64,000 nt of DNA from Xanthomonas sacchari (GCF_024266585.1 NZ_CP100647.1:1097001-1161000); one strand, 5' to 3'. Shown: positions 46,191 through 57,155, counted from the first letter of the stretch. The notes: a model not told the origin generated them from the letters alone. A program made the numbers and translations.

Positions 46191-46571
46191 ATGCGCACGC
46201 ACTCCCGTTTCCGCTGGGCCTGGTGGCTGCTGGCTTACGCCAGCCTGGCGACCGGCATCGTCGGCATCTTCGTGCCGGGGCTGCCGACCACGGTGTTCGT
46301 GCTGATCGCCGCCTACGCCGCCGCGCGCGGTTCGCCGCGGCTGCGCCGGCGCTTGCTGCGCGATCCGCGCTTCGGCCGCAGCATCCGCGACTGGGAAGCG
46401 CATGGCGCGGTCAGCCGGCGCGGCAAGTGGATGGCGACGCTGACCATGGCCGCGTGCGCGCTGGTGCTGCTGCTGTTCGTGCATCGGTTGTGGGTGCAGG
46501 TGCTGGCGATCGGCTGCATGAGCGCGGTGGCGCTATGGCTGTGGTGGCGCCCGGAACCGCCGCGCCGATGA
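46191..46571 (+). CDS. DUF454 (YbaN-like) inner-membrane protein
   Basis: A 126-aa protein, starting at ATG 46191; the longer frame from 45708 runs through repeats. WWLLAYASLATGIVGIFVPG, then LPTTVFVLIAAYAAARGSPR and LRRRLLRDPRFGRSIRDWEA are the DUF454/YbaN signature. Three to four hydrophobic segments. E. coli YbaN has no firm function. It lies 61 bases upstream of lptM. Confidence 0.92.
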   Translation: MRTHSRFRWAWWLLAYASLATGIVGIFVPGLPTTVFVLIAAYAAARGSPRLRRRLLRDPRFGRSIRDWEAHGAVSRRGKWMATLTMAACALVLLLFVHRLWVQVLAIGCMSAVALWLWWRPEPPRR

Positions 46572-46632
46572 GCGCGCGCGACGCTGCGATGGCGGCACAG
46601 CCGGTTCATGCCGGTGTGGCTATACTCGGCGC

Positions 46633-46881
46633 ATGAGCACATCGTCCTCTTCTCCGATCCGTCTCGTTCTTTCCGCCGCTGTGCTGCTGGCCCTGGCCGG
46701 CTGCGGCAACAAGGGACCGCTGGTGATGCCGCAGAAGCCGGTCCCGGTGGAGGCCACCCCGGCGCCCGCGCCCGACGCGACCCCGCCGGCGACCACCGAT
46801 CCCGCCGGGCAGGCGCAGCCGGTGGATGGCCAGCGTCCGCCGGCCAACGACACCACCGTGCCCACCGATGGGAATGAGTGA
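46633..46881 (+). CDS. lptM: LPS-assembly translocon maturation lipoprotein LptM (YifL)
   Basis: An 82-aa lipoprotein: signal segment [13 protein letters not shown] with lipobox LAGC, then the family hallmark GNKGPLVMP directly after the Cys, and a Pro/Ala-rich tail. LptM is anchored to the outer membrane, where it helps LptD acquire its native disulfides. Gene order lptM-dapF-DUF484-xerC is the same as in E. coli (yifL-dapF-yigA-xerC), which supports the call. Its stop overlaps the dapF start by eight bases. Confidence 0.9.
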   Translation: MSTSSSSPIRLVLSAAVLLALAGCGNKGPLVMPQKPVPVEATPAPAPDATPPATTDPAGQAQPVDGQRPPANDTTVPTDGNE

Positions 46882-47731
46882 GGCCCGCCACGCCGCGCGC
46901 TTGCGTTTCAGCAAGATGCAGGGCGCGGGCAACGATTTCGTGGTGCTCGACCTGCGCGACGGCACCCCGCCGCCGGACGCCGCCCTGGCGATGCGCCTGG
47001 CCGACCGCCACTTCGGCGTCGGCTGCGACCAGATCCTGACCATCGAGCCGCCGCACGATCCCGCCGCGGTCGCCAGCTACCGCATCTGGAACACCGACGG
47101 CAGCGCCGCCGGGCAATGCGGCAACGGCGCGCGCTGCATCGCCGCCTGGCTGGTGCGCGACGGCAGTGCGCCCGCCGACGGCGAGTTCGTGATCGAGAGC
47201 CCGGCCGGCAGCCATCGCATCGAGCGCCGCGCCGCGGGCGAATTCGCCGTGGCGATGGGCGTGCCGCGCTTCGCGCCGGAGGATGTGCCGCTGGTCGGTT
47301 TTCCGCGCGCGCGCGACGAGTACGTGTTGCCGCTGCAGGGCGGGAGCGTGCGTTTCGGCGCGGTGTCGATGGGCAATCCGCACGCGGTGCTGGAAGTGGG
47401 CCTGGTCGATGCGGCGCCGGTGGAACGCCTGGGCCCGTTGTTGCAGCAGCACGCCTCGTTCCCGGATTCGGTCAACGTCGGCTTCGTGCAGGTGATCGAC
47501 CGCGGCCACCTGCGCCTGCGCGTGTACGAGCGCGGCGTCGGCGAGACCCTGGCCTGCGGCAGCGGCGCCTGCGCGGCGGCGGCGGTGATGATGCAGCGCG
47601 GCCGGGTGGAGCGCGACGTGCGCATCAGCCTGCCGGGCGGCGAACTGCGCGTGCAGTGGCCGCGCGACGACGCACCGGCGGTGATGTCCGGCCCGGCGAC
47701 GTTCGTCTTTGATGGAGAATGGATCCGATGA
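46874..47731 (+). CDS. dapF: Diaminopimelate epimerase
   Basis: A 285-aa enzyme converting LL- to meso-diaminopimelate for lysine and peptidoglycan. ATG at 46874 overlaps lptM by eight bases. It begins [19 protein letters not shown]. The two catalytic cysteines are Cys82 in GQCGNGARC and Cys228 in [14 protein letters not shown]. The closing GELRVQWP is also typical. Its stop overlaps the DUF484 gene start as ATGA. Confidence 0.97.
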   Translation: MSEARHAARLRFSKMQGAGNDFVVLDLRDGTPPPDAALAMRLADRHFGVGCDQILTIEPPHDPAAVASYRIWNTDGSAAGQCGNGARCIAAWLVRDGSAPADGEFVIESPAGSHRIERRAAGEFAVAMGVPRFAPEDVPLVGFPRARDEYVLPLQGGSVRFGAVSMGNPHAVLEVGLVDAAPVERLGPLLQQHASFPDSVNVGFVQVIDRGHLRLRVYERGVGETLACGSGACAAAAVMMQRGRVERDVRISLPGGELRVQWPRDDAPAVMSGPATFVFDGEWIR

Positions 47732-48393
47732 GCGACAGCCAGGACAAGCTCGGTGCGCACGAGGTGGCGGCGTGGCTGCGGCGCCACCCCGGCTTCCTGA
47801 AGCAGTTTCCCGACCTGGCGCTGACCCTGGTGGTGCCGCGCGACGACGGTCCCACCGCGTCGCTGGCCAGCTACCAGCTGGAAGTGCTGCGCGACAAGAA
47901 CCGCGAGCTGTCGCGGCGGCTGAGCGAGCTGGCCGCCAACGCGCAGGCCAACGAACGGCTGGCGGTGCGCACCCATCAGTTGACCCTGGCGCTGATGCGC
48001 CAGCGCAGCGCCGCCGACAGCGTGCGCGCGATGGCCGCCTCGCTGCAGGAGGATTTCCAGGGCGACCTGGTCAGCATCGTGCTGCTGCAGCCCTTGTCCG
48101 GCCTGGAGCAGGCGCCGTGGCTGCAGGTGCTGGCGGCCGACGATCCGCGGCTGGCGCCGTTCCGCGATTGCCTGAAGGACGGCGAGCCGATCTGCGGCCG
48201 CCTGCAACCGGAAAAGCAGGCACTGCTGTACGGCGAGCGCGTGGACGAGGTGCAATCCACCGCGCTGTTGCCGCTGCCCGGCCTGGGCCTGATCGCGGTC
48301 GGCAGCCGCGACCCGAACCGCTTCTATCCCGGCATGGGCACCTTGTTCCTGCGCATGATGGGCGAGTCGCTGGCGGTGGCGTTGCAGCGATGA
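47728..48393 (+). CDS. DUF484 family protein
   Basis: A 221-aa protein. ATG at 47728 overlaps the dapF stop and follows GGAG by ten bases. The N-terminal [20 protein letters not shown] is the DUF484 hallmark (WLRxHPxFf). A short coiled coil follows ([20 protein letters not shown]), then a GAF-like domain ending in [20 protein letters not shown] and [17 protein letters not shown]. Function unknown. Always found beside xerC in this gene order. Its TGA overlaps the xerC ATG. Confidence 0.93.
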   Translation: MSDSQDKLGAHEVAAWLRRHPGFLKQFPDLALTLVVPRDDGPTASLASYQLEVLRDKNRELSRRLSELAANAQANERLAVRTHQLTLALMRQRSAADSVRAMAASLQEDFQGDLVSIVLLQPLSGLEQAPWLQVLAADDPRLAPFRDCLKDGEPICGRLQPEKQALLYGERVDEVQSTALLPLPGLGLIAVGSRDPNRFYPGMGTLFLRMMGESLAVALQR

Positions 48394-49400
48394 GCATGGC
48401 CGGGACGCGGGACCCGGGACCCGGGGCCCGGGACAGCGCCGGGCCCGGCGCTGCCGATCGTCAGGCTGGGCAGGGCACTGCTGTTACCGCCAGCGCGGCC
48501 GCTTCTCCCGGGTCACAGGTCGCGGGTCCCGAGTCCCGCTTCCTCGCCTACCTGCAGGTCGAGCGGCGCATGTCCGCGCATACCCTGGACGCATACCGAC
48601 GCGACCTGGCCGCCTTGTCGGCGTGGGCTGCGGACAACCTGCTCGGCGAGCCGGCCGCACTCGATGCCGCGCAGCTGCGCCAGTTCATCGCCGCCGAACA
48701 CCGCCGCGGACTGTCGCCCAAGAGCCTGCAGCGGCGGCTGTCGGCATGCCGCAGTTTCTACGCCTGGCTGCTCAAGCACGGCCATATCGCCGCCAGTCCG
48801 GCCGCGGCATTGCGCGCGCCGAAGGCGCCGCGCAAGCTGCCGCAGGTGCTCGATGCGGACGAGGCGGTGCGCCTGGTCGAAGTGCCGACCGATGCGCCGC
48901 TGGGCCTGCGCGACCGCGCGCTGCTGGAGCTGTTCTATTCCTCCGGCCTGCGCCTGAGCGAGCTGTGCGCGTTGCGCTGGCGCGATCTGGATTTCGTCGC
49001 CGGCATGGTCAGCGTGCTGGGCAAGGGCAACAAGCAGCGGCTGGTGCCGGTGGGCTCGCATGCGCGCACCGCGCTGCTGGCGTGGCGCGAAGAGAGCCGG
49101 GGCGAGCCCGCCGCACCGGTGTTTCCGGGGCGCGGCGGGGCGCCGATCGGCGCGCGCGCGGTGCAGATCCGGATCAAGCAACTGGCCGGACGCCAGGGCC
49201 TGTTCAAGCACGTGCACCCGCACATGCTGCGGCACAGTTTCGCCAGCCACATCCTGGAATCCTCCGGCGACCTGCGCGGCGTGCAGGAACTGCTCGGCCA
49301 TGCCGACATCGCCACCACGCAGATCTACACCCACCTGGACTTCCAGCACCTGGCCAAGGTCTACGACGCGGCGCACCCGCGCGCCAAGCGCAAGTCCTGA
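48390..49400 (+). CDS. xerC: Tyrosine recombinase XerC with a repeat-encoded N-terminal extension
   Basis: A 336-aa recombinase that, with XerD, resolves chromosome dimers at dif. ATG at 48390 overlaps the DUF484 stop, and no other in-frame ATG or GTG lies between codon 3 and the core. The family core begins only near residue 48 ([20 protein letters not shown]). The first 47 residues are Gly/Pro/Ala-rich and come from a GC-rich inverted repeat at 48407-48539. Catalytic residues are in [14 protein letters not shown] (Arg), LGKGNKQR (Lys), [12 protein letters not shown] (HxxR), [16 protein letters not shown] (His and Tyr313). XerC is normally about 300 aa. Confidence 0.93.
   Translation: MSMAGTRDPGPGARDSAGPGAADRQAGQGTAVTASAAASPGSQVAGPESRFLAYLQVERRMSAHTLDAYRRDLAALSAWAADNLLGEPAALDAAQLRQFIAAEHRRGLSPKSLQRRLSACRSFYAWLLKHGHIAASPAAALRAPKAPRKLPQVLDADEAVRLVEVPTDAPLGLRDRALLELFYSSGLRLSELCALRWRDLDFVAGMVSVLGKGNKQRLVPVGSHARTALLAWREESRGEPAAPVFPGRGGAPIGARAVQIRIKQLAGRQGLFKHVHPHMLRHSFASHILESSGDLRGVQELLGHADIATTQIYTHLDFQHLAKVYDAAHPRAKRKS
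48407..48539. repeat. GC-rich inverted repeat inside the xerC coding sequence
   Basis: Arms at 48407-48423 (GCGGGACCCGGGACCCG) and 48523-48539 are reverse complements with one mismatch. The design, two repeated GGGAC units facing two inverted ones, is like the intergenic GGGATTC repeats elsewhere in the window. It lies in frame and encodes residues 6-50 of XerC. Confidence 0.7.
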
Positions 49401-49734
49401 TCGCCGAATCGCGGCCGCACGGCCGCTGCGGTACCCGCTCTTGTTCTGGATCAAGGCGTGCCGGCGCAGGCGTGGCGACACTGCCCTCCCATCTCGCGAG
49501 GGCGTACCGATGGCCCTCCTTTCCGCTGGCACCACGCCGCCCCGAACGGCTGTGCCGGGACTGCGACGGCAATGGCGCCGCACAGGATCTGGCCTGCGGC
49601 ACCGGCACCGGCCACACCCCGCATCCGATCGAAACCCCGAGGCGAGGATGGGCACGTCGCCCGGGGCATCGCCGTCGATCCGGCGCGGCTGGGGCATGCT
49701 CGCCGCGCAGATAACCCGTCCGCTCACGGCGACG

Positions 49735-49763
49735 CTTGAACCGCGCGCCGCCAGCCCCCACAC
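49735..49763 (+). promoter_or_regulatory. Sigma-32-like heat-shock promoter of hslVU
   Basis: CTTGAA at 49735-49740 and CCCCACAC at 49756-49763, 15 bases apart, fit the heat-shock consensus (CTTGAAA, then CCCCATNT). It is 25 bases upstream of the hslV ATG, where GGAGG precedes the start. The rest of the gap from 49401 shows no gene. Confidence 0.6.
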
Positions 49764-49787
49764 CTGAGTCATCGTTCCGGAGGCCGC

Positions 49788-50339
49788 ATGGATCCCAGTC
49801 AGAACCCCAATGTTTTCCACGCCACCACGATCCTGTCGGTGCGCCGCGATGGCCGTGTCGCCGTGGCCGGCGACGGCCAGGTGACCCTGGGCCACACCGT
49901 GATGAAGGGCAATGCGCGCAAGGTGCGCCGGCTCGGCCGCGAGGGCCAGGTGCTGGCCGGCTTCGCCGGCGCCGCCGCCGACGCGTTCACCCTGTTCGAA
50001 CTGTTCGAGGCCAAGCTGGAAAAGCACGGCCAGTTGACCCGCGCCGCGGTGGAACTGGCCAAGGATTGGCGCACCGAGCGCCGCCTCGGCAAGCTCGAGG
50101 CGCTGCTGGCGGTGGCCGACAAGGAAACCTCGCTGATCATCAGCGGCACCGGCGATGTGATCGAGCCGGAGGACGGCATCATCGCCATCGGCTCCGGCGG
50201 CTCCTACGCCCTGTCGGCGGCGCGCGCGCTGCTCGGCCACACCACGCTGGACGCGCGCACCATCGCCGTCGAAGCGCTGAACATCGCCGGCGACATCTGC
50301 ATCTACACCAATCGCAATGTGGTGGTCGAAGAGCTGTGA
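49788..50339 (+). CDS. hslV: ATP-dependent protease proteolytic subunit HslV
   Basis: A 183-aa N-terminal-threonine peptidase (proteasome beta-like), forming the core of the HslVU protease with the ATPase encoded next. GGAGG lies six bases before ATG. The mature catalytic Thr is Thr13 in [12 protein letters not shown], so a 12-residue propeptide must be removed, longer than the single Met of E. coli. [37 protein letters not shown] and [16 protein letters not shown] are conserved. Mature length is normal. Confidence 0.96.
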   Translation: MDPSQNPNVFHATTILSVRRDGRVAVAGDGQVTLGHTVMKGNARKVRRLGREGQVLAGFAGAAADAFTLFELFEAKLEKHGQLTRAAVELAKDWRTERRLGKLEALLAVADKETSLIISGTGDVIEPEDGIIAIGSGGSYALSAARALLGHTTLDARTIAVEALNIAGDICIYTNRNVVVEEL

Positions 50340-50436
50340 ATCGGGAATCGGGAATGGGGAATCGCAACAGCGGCTCTCCTTTCCGTTGCCGATGACGCCT
50401 GCTTTCTCGATTCCCGATTCTCCATTCCCGATTCCC
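50338..50436. repeat. GGGAATCG-type inverted repeat between hslV and hslU
   Basis: The left arm (50338-50364), made of GAATCGG units, faces the right arm (50408-50436), made of CGATTCC units. The hairpin could reduce the hslU transcript relative to hslV or stabilise upstream mRNA. Its left arm overlaps the hslV stop codon. Confidence 0.7.
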
Positions 50437-50453
50437 TCTTCGATTTCCCGACC

Positions 50454-51818
<1,365 letters not shown>

Positions 51819-52224
51819 CGCAACGTGCCGGAGAGGCGTATCGCTGTTGTGGGAGCGGCTTGGGCCCTCTCACGGCTCCGACCTGCTCCACCTGAGCATT
51901 CACAAGTGACGGATCTGCTTGGCGCGCCGTCTTCGAATTGAGGTTTCTAGAGGCGCCCTTCAGTTGCGACGAGGCTGCACCGGTAACGCTTCGTCGCGGC
52001 TGGAGCCGCTTCCGCAGGGGCTTGCGGCGAACCCGCCGGGTGCACTGTGGGAGGGACTTCGGTCCCGACGCATTGCGTCATCGGAAAGCACACCCCTTCG
52101 CGCGTCACGGCTGCATGACAGTTGATTCCCACAGGAAGCCGTGTCGTACAGCAAGCCGCTTCGGCGCGCATGCTTTCTCGAAACAGCGCATGGCATGCGT
52201 CACCTGCACCCACCCGGCACGAAC
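51819..52224. repeat. Intergenic region with degraded REP-like units
   Basis: A 406-base gap. A decayed type I unit lies near 51849-51883, a reversed type I unit at 51993-52017, and a clean type II unit with a TTCG loop at 52047-52069. No gene was seen. Confidence 0.6.
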
Positions 52225-53589
52225 TCAATACAGCGGCGTCCCCGCCTTGTACGCCGCCACGAACGACTGCCAGTCCAGTTGCACCTGCGCGGCGTAGTCG
52301 AACGCGAACTGGCGCAGTTCCGATTTCAGCCCGCTCTTGCTGGTGACCGCCTGGTCGATCTGCTTGTCGATGCTGTACGGCACCACGTTCGGGTCGTAGT
52401 CCTGGTCGGCCAGCGCGTGCGCCGAGGCCAGGGCCTGGCCCAGGTAGGTGGCGGCGGTGGCGAGCTTGCCGACGCTGTCCAGTGCGGTCGGGTCCAGGTC
52501 CTGCTGGAACGGCGACTTCTCGTGCACGTAGAACGGCGTGCCGGCGACGCTGGCGTAGCCGACCAGCACGTCGGCGTCGATGGTCTGCGCCTTGGCGGTG
52601 CGCGCCACCCGTGCGCCCTCGTTGTTGTCGTAGGTGGAGGCCGGCATCTGCGACGGCGCCGCCTCGGCGACCACGCTGGCCGCTTCCTGTTTCCATTCCA
52701 GGATCACGTCGTCGCCGGTCGATGCGCTCGGGCCTTCGATCAGCACGTACAGGCGCAGGCGGCCGAGGCTGCCGGTGCCCGAGCCCAGCTTCTGGTGCAC
52801 GTCCTTGATGGTGTAGTAGCTGGCCGCATAGCGCTTGCCCGCGGCGATCGAGCCGATGTAGCCGTCCATCGCCGCGGCCACCGCCGAGGCGGTGCTGGCG
52901 TCCACCGCGACCAGGTTGTCCAGGTCCTGGAACCGGCGCTTGCCGCCGCTGACCACGGTGTACTTGGACAGCAGGCTGCTGCGGCTCTTGCCGTCGGCGC
53001 TGTCGATGGCCTTGGCCACCGCGCCGCTGGTGTTGCGCTTGCTCAGCTGGAAGCTCGCTTCGGCGTCGCTGCCGCGGAAATCGGCGATCTTGCCCAGGTA
53101 GGCGCCGACCATGGTGTCGATGGCGTCGCCGATATCGCTGTCGGACAGGCCGTTGTCGCGGCCGGCCAGGACCATGCTCGCGGCCAGCCGGCGCAGGTCC
53201 CACACGTACTGGCCGAGGTGGCCCTCGTCGAAGTCGGCGACCTTGAACACCGCCTTGCCGCTGCTGTCGCGCGCCGCATCGAAGTTGCCGAGGTGGGTGT
53301 CGCCGCCGAGCCAGGTATAGCCGGTCTGCGGCGAGGTCCACAGCGACGCCGGCAGGGTCTTCATGTCCTGGTAGAAGAGGTGGTCGGTGCCGCGGTAGAA
53401 GGCGTAGGCGCTGCCGGCCATCGTCGCCATCTTGGTGTCCAGCTCGGCGCGTTGCGCGGCGTAGGGATGGTTGTAGTCGTGGATCTGCTGCACCACCCAG
53501 GCGTCGCGCTTGCTTGCCGCCGCCGCGCATCCGGTGCCGGCGGCAAGGGTCAGGCCGATCAGCAGCAACGGCAGCAGGCGGGTGGACAT
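52225..53589 (-). CDS. Exported DUF2252 family protein
   Basis: A 454-aa protein. ATG at 53589 follows GGAG by eight bases. It begins with a signal peptide (LLPLLLIGLTLAAGTGCAAA); a Cys sits at the end but the lipobox is not canonical. The DUF2252 core, a kinase-like fold, includes LGGDTHLGNFDAARDSSG, VADFDEGHLGQYVWDLRRLA and the C-terminal ALADQDYDPNVVPYSID. In aminoglycoside-kinase-like folds, the HxxN and DFDE type motifs bind metal and phosphate, but no activity is proven here. Most DUF2252 proteins lack a signal sequence, so export is notable. Confidence 0.85.
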   Translation of the reverse strand: MSTRLLPLLLIGLTLAAGTGCAAAASKRDAWVVQQIHDYNHPYAAQRAELDTKMATMAGSAYAFYRGTDHLFYQDMKTLPASLWTSPQTGYTWLGGDTHLGNFDAARDSSGKAVFKVADFDEGHLGQYVWDLRRLAASMVLAGRDNGLSDSDIGDAIDTMVGAYLGKIADFRGSDAEASFQLSKRNTSGAVAKAIDSADGKSRSSLLSKYTVVSGGKRRFQDLDNLVAVDASTASAVAAAMDGYIGSIAAGKRYAASYYTIKDVHQKLGSGTGSLGRLRLYVLIEGPSASTGDDVILEWKQEAASVVAEAAPSQMPASTYDNNEGARVARTAKAQTIDADVLVGYASVAGTPFYVHEKSPFQQDLDPTALDSVGKLATAATYLGQALASAHALADQDYDPNVVPYSIDKQIDQAVTSKSGLKSELRQFAFDYAAQVQLDWQSFVAAYKAGTPLY

Positions 53590-53728
53590 CGCAGGTCTCC
53601 AGGTGCGGACGAAGGAAGTCGCAGTCGACCACGCCGGCATTGCACGCGGATGAATCGCCGGCGGCCGGCTGGACGGCCTGTGCGCTTCCGCCAGGCCCGG
53701 CGTGGCGGCCTGGGGAGGCGGGTCGCGC

Positions 53729-54928
53729 CTAGAAGTAGCGCAGCCAGGCCAGGTCGCGGCGCCGCGCCTTCAGTCGCGCGAACGCGGCGGTGGGCCAGTA
53801 CAGGGCCAGCCCCAGCACCGCGGCGATCGCCCACAGCGCGGCGACGCTGTCCACGCCGAACAGGGCGCCGTGGTTGGCGCCGCACAGCGCCAGCGCGGCC
53901 AGGTAGGCCAGCTTGAGCACGTACAGGTGCAGCAGGTAGAAGAACATCGGCGCCGCGCCGATCGCCGCCAGCGGCGCCAGGGCGCGTGCCACCGCGGGAT
54001 GTTCGTACAGGCGCAGCAACAGCAGGCCCACGCCCAGCGTCAGCAGCAGGAACTGCAGCGACGGCGGGTACTTGGTGACGTTGAAGAAGCTCATCGCGGT
54101 GTGCGCGAGGTCGTCCTGGGCCTGCCAGGGCGTATCGCCGTAGCCGTTGTGCCAGCGCAGCAGGTGGAAGCCAGCCAGCGCGCCCAGGCCCCAGGCCAGC
54201 AGGCGCTGCTGGCGCTGCGCCGGCGCGCGGTCGGCGGCGTACCAGGGGCCGGCGGCGTAGCCGAGCGCGATCACCCCGATCCACGGCAGCACCGGGTAGG
54301 AGGTGCGCAGGCGCAGGTCGCCCAGTTCCAGCCAGCGCCGATCGTGCAGCACCGCCCAGGCGGCCGCGAGCGGACCGTCGCCCTGCACCTGTACATCGTC
54401 CAGCAGGTGGTGGCCGGCGACCAGCGCCGCGCCCAGCAGCGCCAGTGCCGGCCGCGGCAGCCACAGCAGCGCGGCCAGCGCGAGCATGCTCAGGCCGATC
54501 GCCCAGATCACCTGCAGATACAGCGCCTGCGGCGGAAAGGCGCCGCTCCAGGCCAGGTTGACCAGGGTCAGTTCCAGCACGATCAGGAACAGGCCGCGCT
54601 TGAGCAGGAAGCTGGCGGCCGCGGCGCGGCCATCGGCTTGCCGCGCCGCGTACAGCCACGCCGACAGGCCGGTCAGGAACACGAACACCGGCGCGCACAG
54701 GTGCGCCAGGGTGCGCGCGAGGAACAGCGCCGGCGCGGTGCGTTCCACGTCCATCGGGTCGCCGACCGGCTGGTGCAGGTAGAAGGTCTCGCGCACGTGG
54801 TCGAGCAGCATCAGCAGCATCACCGTACCGCGCAGCAGGTCGATCGAGGCCAGGCGCGCGCTGGCCGAGGCGGTGGCGGGCAGGGCGAGGGACGCGGGCG
54901 CAGCGGAAACGGAAGCAGCGGACGGCAT
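53729..54928 (-). CDS. DUF1624/heparan-alpha-glucosaminide acetyltransferase-like membrane protein
   Basis: A 399-aa inner-membrane protein with about ten hydrophobic segments; ATG at 54928 (MPSAASVSAAPASL) is chosen. RLASIDLLRGTVMLLMLLDH is the typical opening of the DUF1624 acyltransferase-like family (a conserved D-x-x-R-G and a D-H in the first membrane helix). LRTSYPVLPWIGVIALGYAA is the second conserved element. Such proteins may transfer acyl groups to envelope polysaccharides; the substrate is unknown. Confidence 0.88.
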   Translation of the reverse strand: MPSAASVSAAPASLALPATASASARLASIDLLRGTVMLLMLLDHVRETFYLHQPVGDPMDVERTAPALFLARTLAHLCAPVFVFLTGLSAWLYAARQADGRAAAASFLLKRGLFLIVLELTLVNLAWSGAFPPQALYLQVIWAIGLSMLALAALLWLPRPALALLGAALVAGHHLLDDVQVQGDGPLAAAWAVLHDRRWLELGDLRLRTSYPVLPWIGVIALGYAAGPWYAADRAPAQRQQRLLAWGLGALAGFHLLRWHNGYGDTPWQAQDDLAHTAMSFFNVTKYPPSLQFLLLTLGVGLLLLRLYEHPAVARALAPLAAIGAAPMFFYLLHLYVLKLAYLAALALCGANHGALFGVDSVAALWAIAAVLGLALYWPTAAFARLKARRRDLAWLRYF

Positions 54929-54947
54929 GCGTGACGGTTGGTGTCGA

Positions 54948-54962
54948 ATATTGAAACAATAT
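54948..54962. promoter_or_regulatory. Small palindrome upstream of the DUF1624 gene
   Basis: ATATTG AAA CAATAT is a perfect 15-bp inverted repeat, 19 bases before the ATG at 54928 on the minus strand, in a locally AT-rich stretch. It could be an operator or part of the promoter. No regulator is known to bind it. The rest of the 229-base gap to 55157 shows nothing else. Confidence 0.35.
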
Positions 54963-55157
54963 AACACTTGGTCGCCAGGACCCGGCTGCGGGCGCCGTGG
55001 CGGCCTGGCCGTCATCGCAGGGCGATGGCCGGTCGTACTGGCGGCGCGCGCGCAGTCAGGGCGAGGGGAGCGACCCGCGGCGGACGCGGGCAGCGCTGCC
55101 GCCCTCCACAGATCGCGAGATCCGCCGCACGTGGACCTGGGTGCGGCGGCGCGCGGC

Positions 55158-55613
55158 TCAGTCCTCGCCGATGTCCTCGTTCCACACGTCCGGATGCGCG
55201 GCGATAAAGCCGCCGAGCAGGTCGATGCACTCCTGGCTATGCAGGTCGATGACCTCCACGCCGCTCTCGCGCAGCCAGTCGATGCCGCCCTGGAAGGTCA
55301 CCGATTCGCCCACCACCACCGTGCCGATGTTGAACTGCCGCACCAGGCCGCTGCAGTACCAGCACGGCGCCAGGGTGGTGACCATGATGGTGTCCTTGTA
55401 GCGGCGCTGGCGTCCGGCCTTGCGGAAGGCGTCGGTCTCGCCGTGCACGGACGGATCGCCTTCCTGCACGCGGCGGTTGTGGCCGCAGCCGAGCAGGCGG
55501 CCGTCGCGGTGGTACAGGGCGGCGCCGATCGGGATGCCGCCCTCGGCCAGGCCCTGGCGGGCTTCGGCGATGGCGGTGTCGAGCAGGGCGCGGTAGTCGG
55601 GCGTGGTCAGCAT
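55158..55613 (-). CDS. Nucleoside/cytosine deaminase family enzyme
   Basis: A 151-aa zinc deaminase of the CDA fold. The zinc ligands are in [14 protein letters not shown] (HxE) and [13 protein letters not shown] (PCxxC). [20 protein letters not shown] is also typical. The short length and motif spacing resemble the yeast-type cytosine deaminases, which convert cytosine to uracil, but guanine deaminase or a related activity cannot be excluded. ATG at 55613 begins [18 protein letters not shown]. Confidence 0.9.
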   Translation of the reverse strand: MLTTPDYRALLDTAIAEARQGLAEGGIPIGAALYHRDGRLLGCGHNRRVQEGDPSVHGETDAFRKAGRQRRYKDTIMVTTLAPCWYCSGLVRQFNIGTVVVGESVTFQGGIDWLRESGVEVIDLHSQECIDLLGGFIAAHPDVWNEDIGED

Positions 55614-55726
55614 GGGATGGCCGGGGGAAAGGGAGTCGGCTGGCAGTCTGGCGCAGGCGGCCGGCGGCTGTCATCCCGCGCGGCGCTTCACCGGCACGGA
55701 GCGGCCGGCAGTGCGATAATCCCGCC

Positions 55727-56488
55727 ATGAGCGAATCCCCCTACAAGACCGGCACCACCCATTTCGGCTTCCGCGACGTCGCCGCCAAGGACAAGCAGAA
55801 GCTGGTCGGCGAGGTCTTCACCTCGGTCGCCGGCAACTACGACCTGATGAACGACCTGATGAGCATGGGCATCCATCGGGTCTGGAAGCGTTATTTCGTC
55901 GCCACCGCGCAGGTCAAGCCGGGCGACCGCGTGCTCGACCTGGCCGGCGGCACCGGCGACATCGCCGCGTTGCTGAAGGAACGCGTGGGCGCCGACGGCG
56001 AGATCGTGCTGGGCGACATCAACGCCGGCATGCTCTCGGTGGGGCGCGACCGCCTCACCAACCGCGGCCTGGTCGCGGGCCTGGACTACGTGCAGTGCAA
56101 CGCCGAGGCGCTGCCGTTCCCGGACCAGAGCTTCGACCTGGTGACCATCGCCTTCGGCTTGCGCAACGTCACCGACAAGGACGCCGCGCTGCGCGAGATG
56201 TACCGCGTGCTCAAGGTGGGCGGCCAGGCGCGGGTGCTGGAGTTCTCCGAGGTCACCGCCGACTGGTTCAAGCCGCTGTACGACTTCCATTCGTTCAAGG
56301 TGCTGCCGCGCCTGGGCAAGCTGTTCGCCAAGGACGCCGACAGCTACCAGTACCTGGCCGAGAGCATCCGCAAGCATCCGCCGCAGGACGCGCTGAAGGC
56401 GATGATGGACGACGCCGGCTTCGCCCGCAGCCACTACAAGAACCTGACCGGCGGCATCGTGGCGATCCACTCGGGCTACAAGATCTGA
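55727..56488 (+). CDS. ubiE: Ubiquinone/menaquinone C-methyltransferase UbiE
   Basis: A 253-aa SAM-dependent methyltransferase that methylates the benzoquinol ring in ubiquinone synthesis. The family signature is [20 protein letters not shown], the SAM site [15 protein letters not shown], then [20 protein letters not shown] and [20 protein letters not shown]. The C-terminus [18 protein letters not shown] is conserved. The 117 bases encoding the last 38 residues recur twice in the array directly downstream. Confidence 0.97.
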   Translation: MSESPYKTGTTHFGFRDVAAKDKQKLVGEVFTSVAGNYDLMNDLMSMGIHRVWKRYFVATAQVKPGDRVLDLAGGTGDIAALLKERVGADGEIVLGDINAGMLSVGRDRLTNRGLVAGLDYVQCNAEALPFPDQSFDLVTIAFGLRNVTDKDAALREMYRVLKVGGQARVLEFSEVTADWFKPLYDFHSFKVLPRLGKLFAKDADSYQYLAESIRKHPPQDALKAMMDDAGFARSHYKNLTGGIVAIHSGYKI

Positions 56489-56492
56489 GAGG

Positions 56493-56910
56493 CCGGGATT
56501 CGGGAATCGGGATTCGGGAATCGCAAGAGCAGGCGATCGGTTGCTGACCGATTGCAGGGCCGGTGCCGTCTTTGTGGGAGGGACTTCAGTCCCGACGCGC
56601 GGTCCGGCGGTGCCGGCGCAAGCCTCCGCCACAGAAAGCCGGGATTCGGGAGTCGGGATTCGGGAATCGCAAGAGCGGGTGATCGGATGCTGACCGATCG
56701 CGGTGCTGTGCCGTCCTTGTGGGAGGGACTTCTGTCCCGACGCGCGGTCCGGCGGCGCTGGCGCAAGCCTCCGCCACAGAAAGCCGGGATTCGGGAGTCG
56801 GGATTCGGGAATCGCAAGAGCGGGTGATCGGATGCTGACCGATCGCGGGGCCGGTGCCGTCCTGGTGGGAGGGACTTCAGTCCCGACGCGCGGTCCGGCG
56901 GTGCCGGCGC
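56493..56910. repeat. Tandem array of about 146-bp units containing type II REP-like hairpins
   Basis: Copies start at 56493, 56639 and 56784 (periods 146 and 145 bases). Each has GGGATTCGGGAATCG-type runs, a conserved middle with GCTGACCGAT, a type II hairpin with GTGGGAGGGAC, and a GCGCAAGC end. A fourth copy runs from about 57029 to 57155. Between the third and fourth lies a copy of the ubiE 3' end, and after the fourth lies another. Confidence 0.85.
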
Positions 56911-57024
56911 AAGCATCCACCGCAAGACGCGAAGGCAAGGATGGAAGCAGCCGGCTTCGCCCGCAGCCACTACAAGAACCTTGCCGGCGGCATCGTGGCG
57001 ATCCATTCGGGCTACAAGATCTGA
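56911..57024 (+). pseudogene. First duplicated ubiE 3' end (codons 216-253)
   Basis: These 114 bases match ubiE 56372-56488, including the stop codon, with several substitutions and one codon fewer ([11 protein letters not shown] in the gene, DAKARMEAAG here). The frame remains intact, so it is a headless but unbroken copy. It has no start codon or promoter of its own. Confidence 0.85.
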
Positions 57025-57155
57025 GAGGCCGGGATTGGGGAATCGGGATTCGGGAATCGCAAGAGCGGGTGATCGGATGCTGACCGATCGCGGGGCCGGT
57101 GCCGTCCTTGTGGGAGGGACTTCAGTCCCGACGCGCGGTCCGGCGGCGCCGGCGC

